Shown here piece after piece: positions 63,594-64,000 of a DNA stretch of 64,000 nt. The stretch spans positions 8,813 through 72,812 of the forward strand of contig JAGDYV010000007.1 of NCBI GenBank assembly GCA_049116495.1, given 5' to 3'. The position numbers and the translations under genes are program-made. The stretch comes from CAJQQK01 sp049116495 (GTDB taxonomy: Bacteria; Pseudomonadota; Alphaproteobacteria; Rhizobiales; Hyphomicrobiaceae). Each line of letters opens with the position of its first letter. Positions within the stretch are counted from its first letter, which is position 1. The notes under the pieces were generated by a model. It saw only the letters and a program-made list of their open reading frames with translations, did not search any database and was not told the origin of the DNA.

Positions 63594-64000
63594 ATGAGAC
63601 TGATGATGTTCAAGACCGACACACCACGCCCGATCAAGTTAAAGAATTACAAGCCGTCGGACTATCTGATCGACAAAGTGTACCTTGATTTCATCTTGCA
63701 CCCGACCGAGACACGGGTCCGTTCGCGGCTTCAGATGCGGCCCAATCCCGCCGTCAAGGGAAAGCTCAGGCTACGGCTTGATGGCGAACACCTTGACCTC
63801 ATCGAAGTCAAACTCGATGGCAAAGTGCTGAGCCCGGCCGACTATGTCGTCACCGCGTCCGACCTGACATTGCGTAAGGCGCCGACGGCTAAATTCAAGC
63901 TGGAGATCACAACCCAGGTCAATCCCGAAGCCAACAAGGCGCTGTCCGGGTTGTATAGATCAAAAGGCATTTACTGCACCCAGTGTGAGGCCGAAGGGTT
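63594..64000 (+). CDS. pepN: aminopeptidase N, 5' part (continues past window)
   Basis: From ATG at 63594 (ATG at 63603 and 63606 are alternatives) the frame is open to the end of the window, 135 residues. The N-terminal domain matches PepN-type M1 aminopeptidases: LKNYKPSDYLIDKVYLDFIL and LSGLYRSKGIYCTQCEAEG, where the following residues (outside the window) would contain the exopeptidase and zinc motifs. It removes N-terminal residues in the cytoplasm. Confidence 0.88.
   Translation, partial: MRLMMFKTDTPRPIKLKNYKPSDYLIDKVYLDFILHPTETRVRSRLQMRPNPAVKGKLRLRLDGEHLDLIEVKLDGKVLSPADYVVTASDLTLRKAPTAKFKLEITTQVNPEANKALSGLYRSKGIYCTQCEAEG

Noticed and set aside
1..64000. tRNA, rRNA or CRISPR features
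   Set aside because: No cloverleaf-like sequence ending in CCA context, rRNA stretch or regularly spaced repeat was recognised by eye; a tRNA and covariance-model scan would confirm.

Overview
The window is high-GC bacterial chromosome (about 60% G+C by eye) that reads as Alphaproteobacteria. Supporting signs are the YcjX/YcjF pair, the block metY / CoA-binding protein / enoyl-CoA hydratase / PaaI thioesterase / rplM-rpsI / short-type argC / ctaA / DUF2842, and TTGAC-type promoters with 17-bp spacers. The order is not certain; a Hyphomicrobiales- or Rhodospirillales-like lineage would fit. No tRNA, rRNA, CRISPR array, transposase, integrase or phage module was recognised.

Region by region: (1) 1-4.5 kb: the 3' part of a MoxR-type AAA+ ATPase, then the coupled GTPase-like/membrane pair ycjX-ycjF, then a ketopantoate reductase-like gene. 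(2) 4.7-14.3 kb: a GMC oxidoreductase with a cupin, facing a long minus-strand operon livK-livG-livF-livH-livM-extradiol dioxygenase-MhpA-like hydroxylase. The gene order suggests an ABC importer for an aromatic acid coupled to ring hydroxylation and meta cleavage. (3) 14.5-25.2 kb: a 903-residue coiled-coil PilZ protein, a cold-shock gene with a long leader, a GNAT acetyltransferase, mgtE, a secreted NodB-type deacetylase, an oxaloacetate decarboxylase / ketopantoate reductase-like pair, and a lone PcfJ-like protein. (4) 25.7-30.3 kb: a coupled small protein plus amidase, an alpha/beta hydrolase, and an SGNH hydrolase that overlaps an FkbM methyltransferase tail to tail. (5) 30.5-37.2 kb: RidA, a LysR regulator, a globin, DUF1330, a GFA protein, a dimethylformamidase large-subunit-like protein and an L,D-transpeptidase.

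(6) 37.6-48.5 kb is the conserved housekeeping block: enoyl-CoA hydratase, metY, CoA-binding/VOC/hydratase operon, PaaI thioesterase, rplM-rpsI, argC, ctaA and DUF2842, interrupted by three small proteins of unknown role. (7) 48.5-57.4 kb is a compact envelope/exopolysaccharide locus: a Wzc/GumC-like protein with a ruined kinase P-loop and a polysaccharide deacetylase on one strand; a Wza-type lipoprotein, a GT4 glycosyltransferase and an ArnT-like GT39 protein on the other; and an orphan LivK-like binding protein between them. (8) 57.7-63.4 kb is an operon for a 2-oxoacid oxidoreductase: a GltD-like flavoprotein fused to a two-cluster ferredoxin domain, a fused gamma-alpha subunit, a TPP-binding beta subunit, and a beta-hydroxyacid dehydrogenase. 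The window ends inside pepN.

The observations most worth following up are the GltD-ferredoxin/KorA/KorB complex, the giant coiled-coil PilZ protein, the tandem palindromes before rplM, the orphan formamidase-like subunit, the degenerate ABC and BY-kinase ATP sites, and the lone PcfJ protein.
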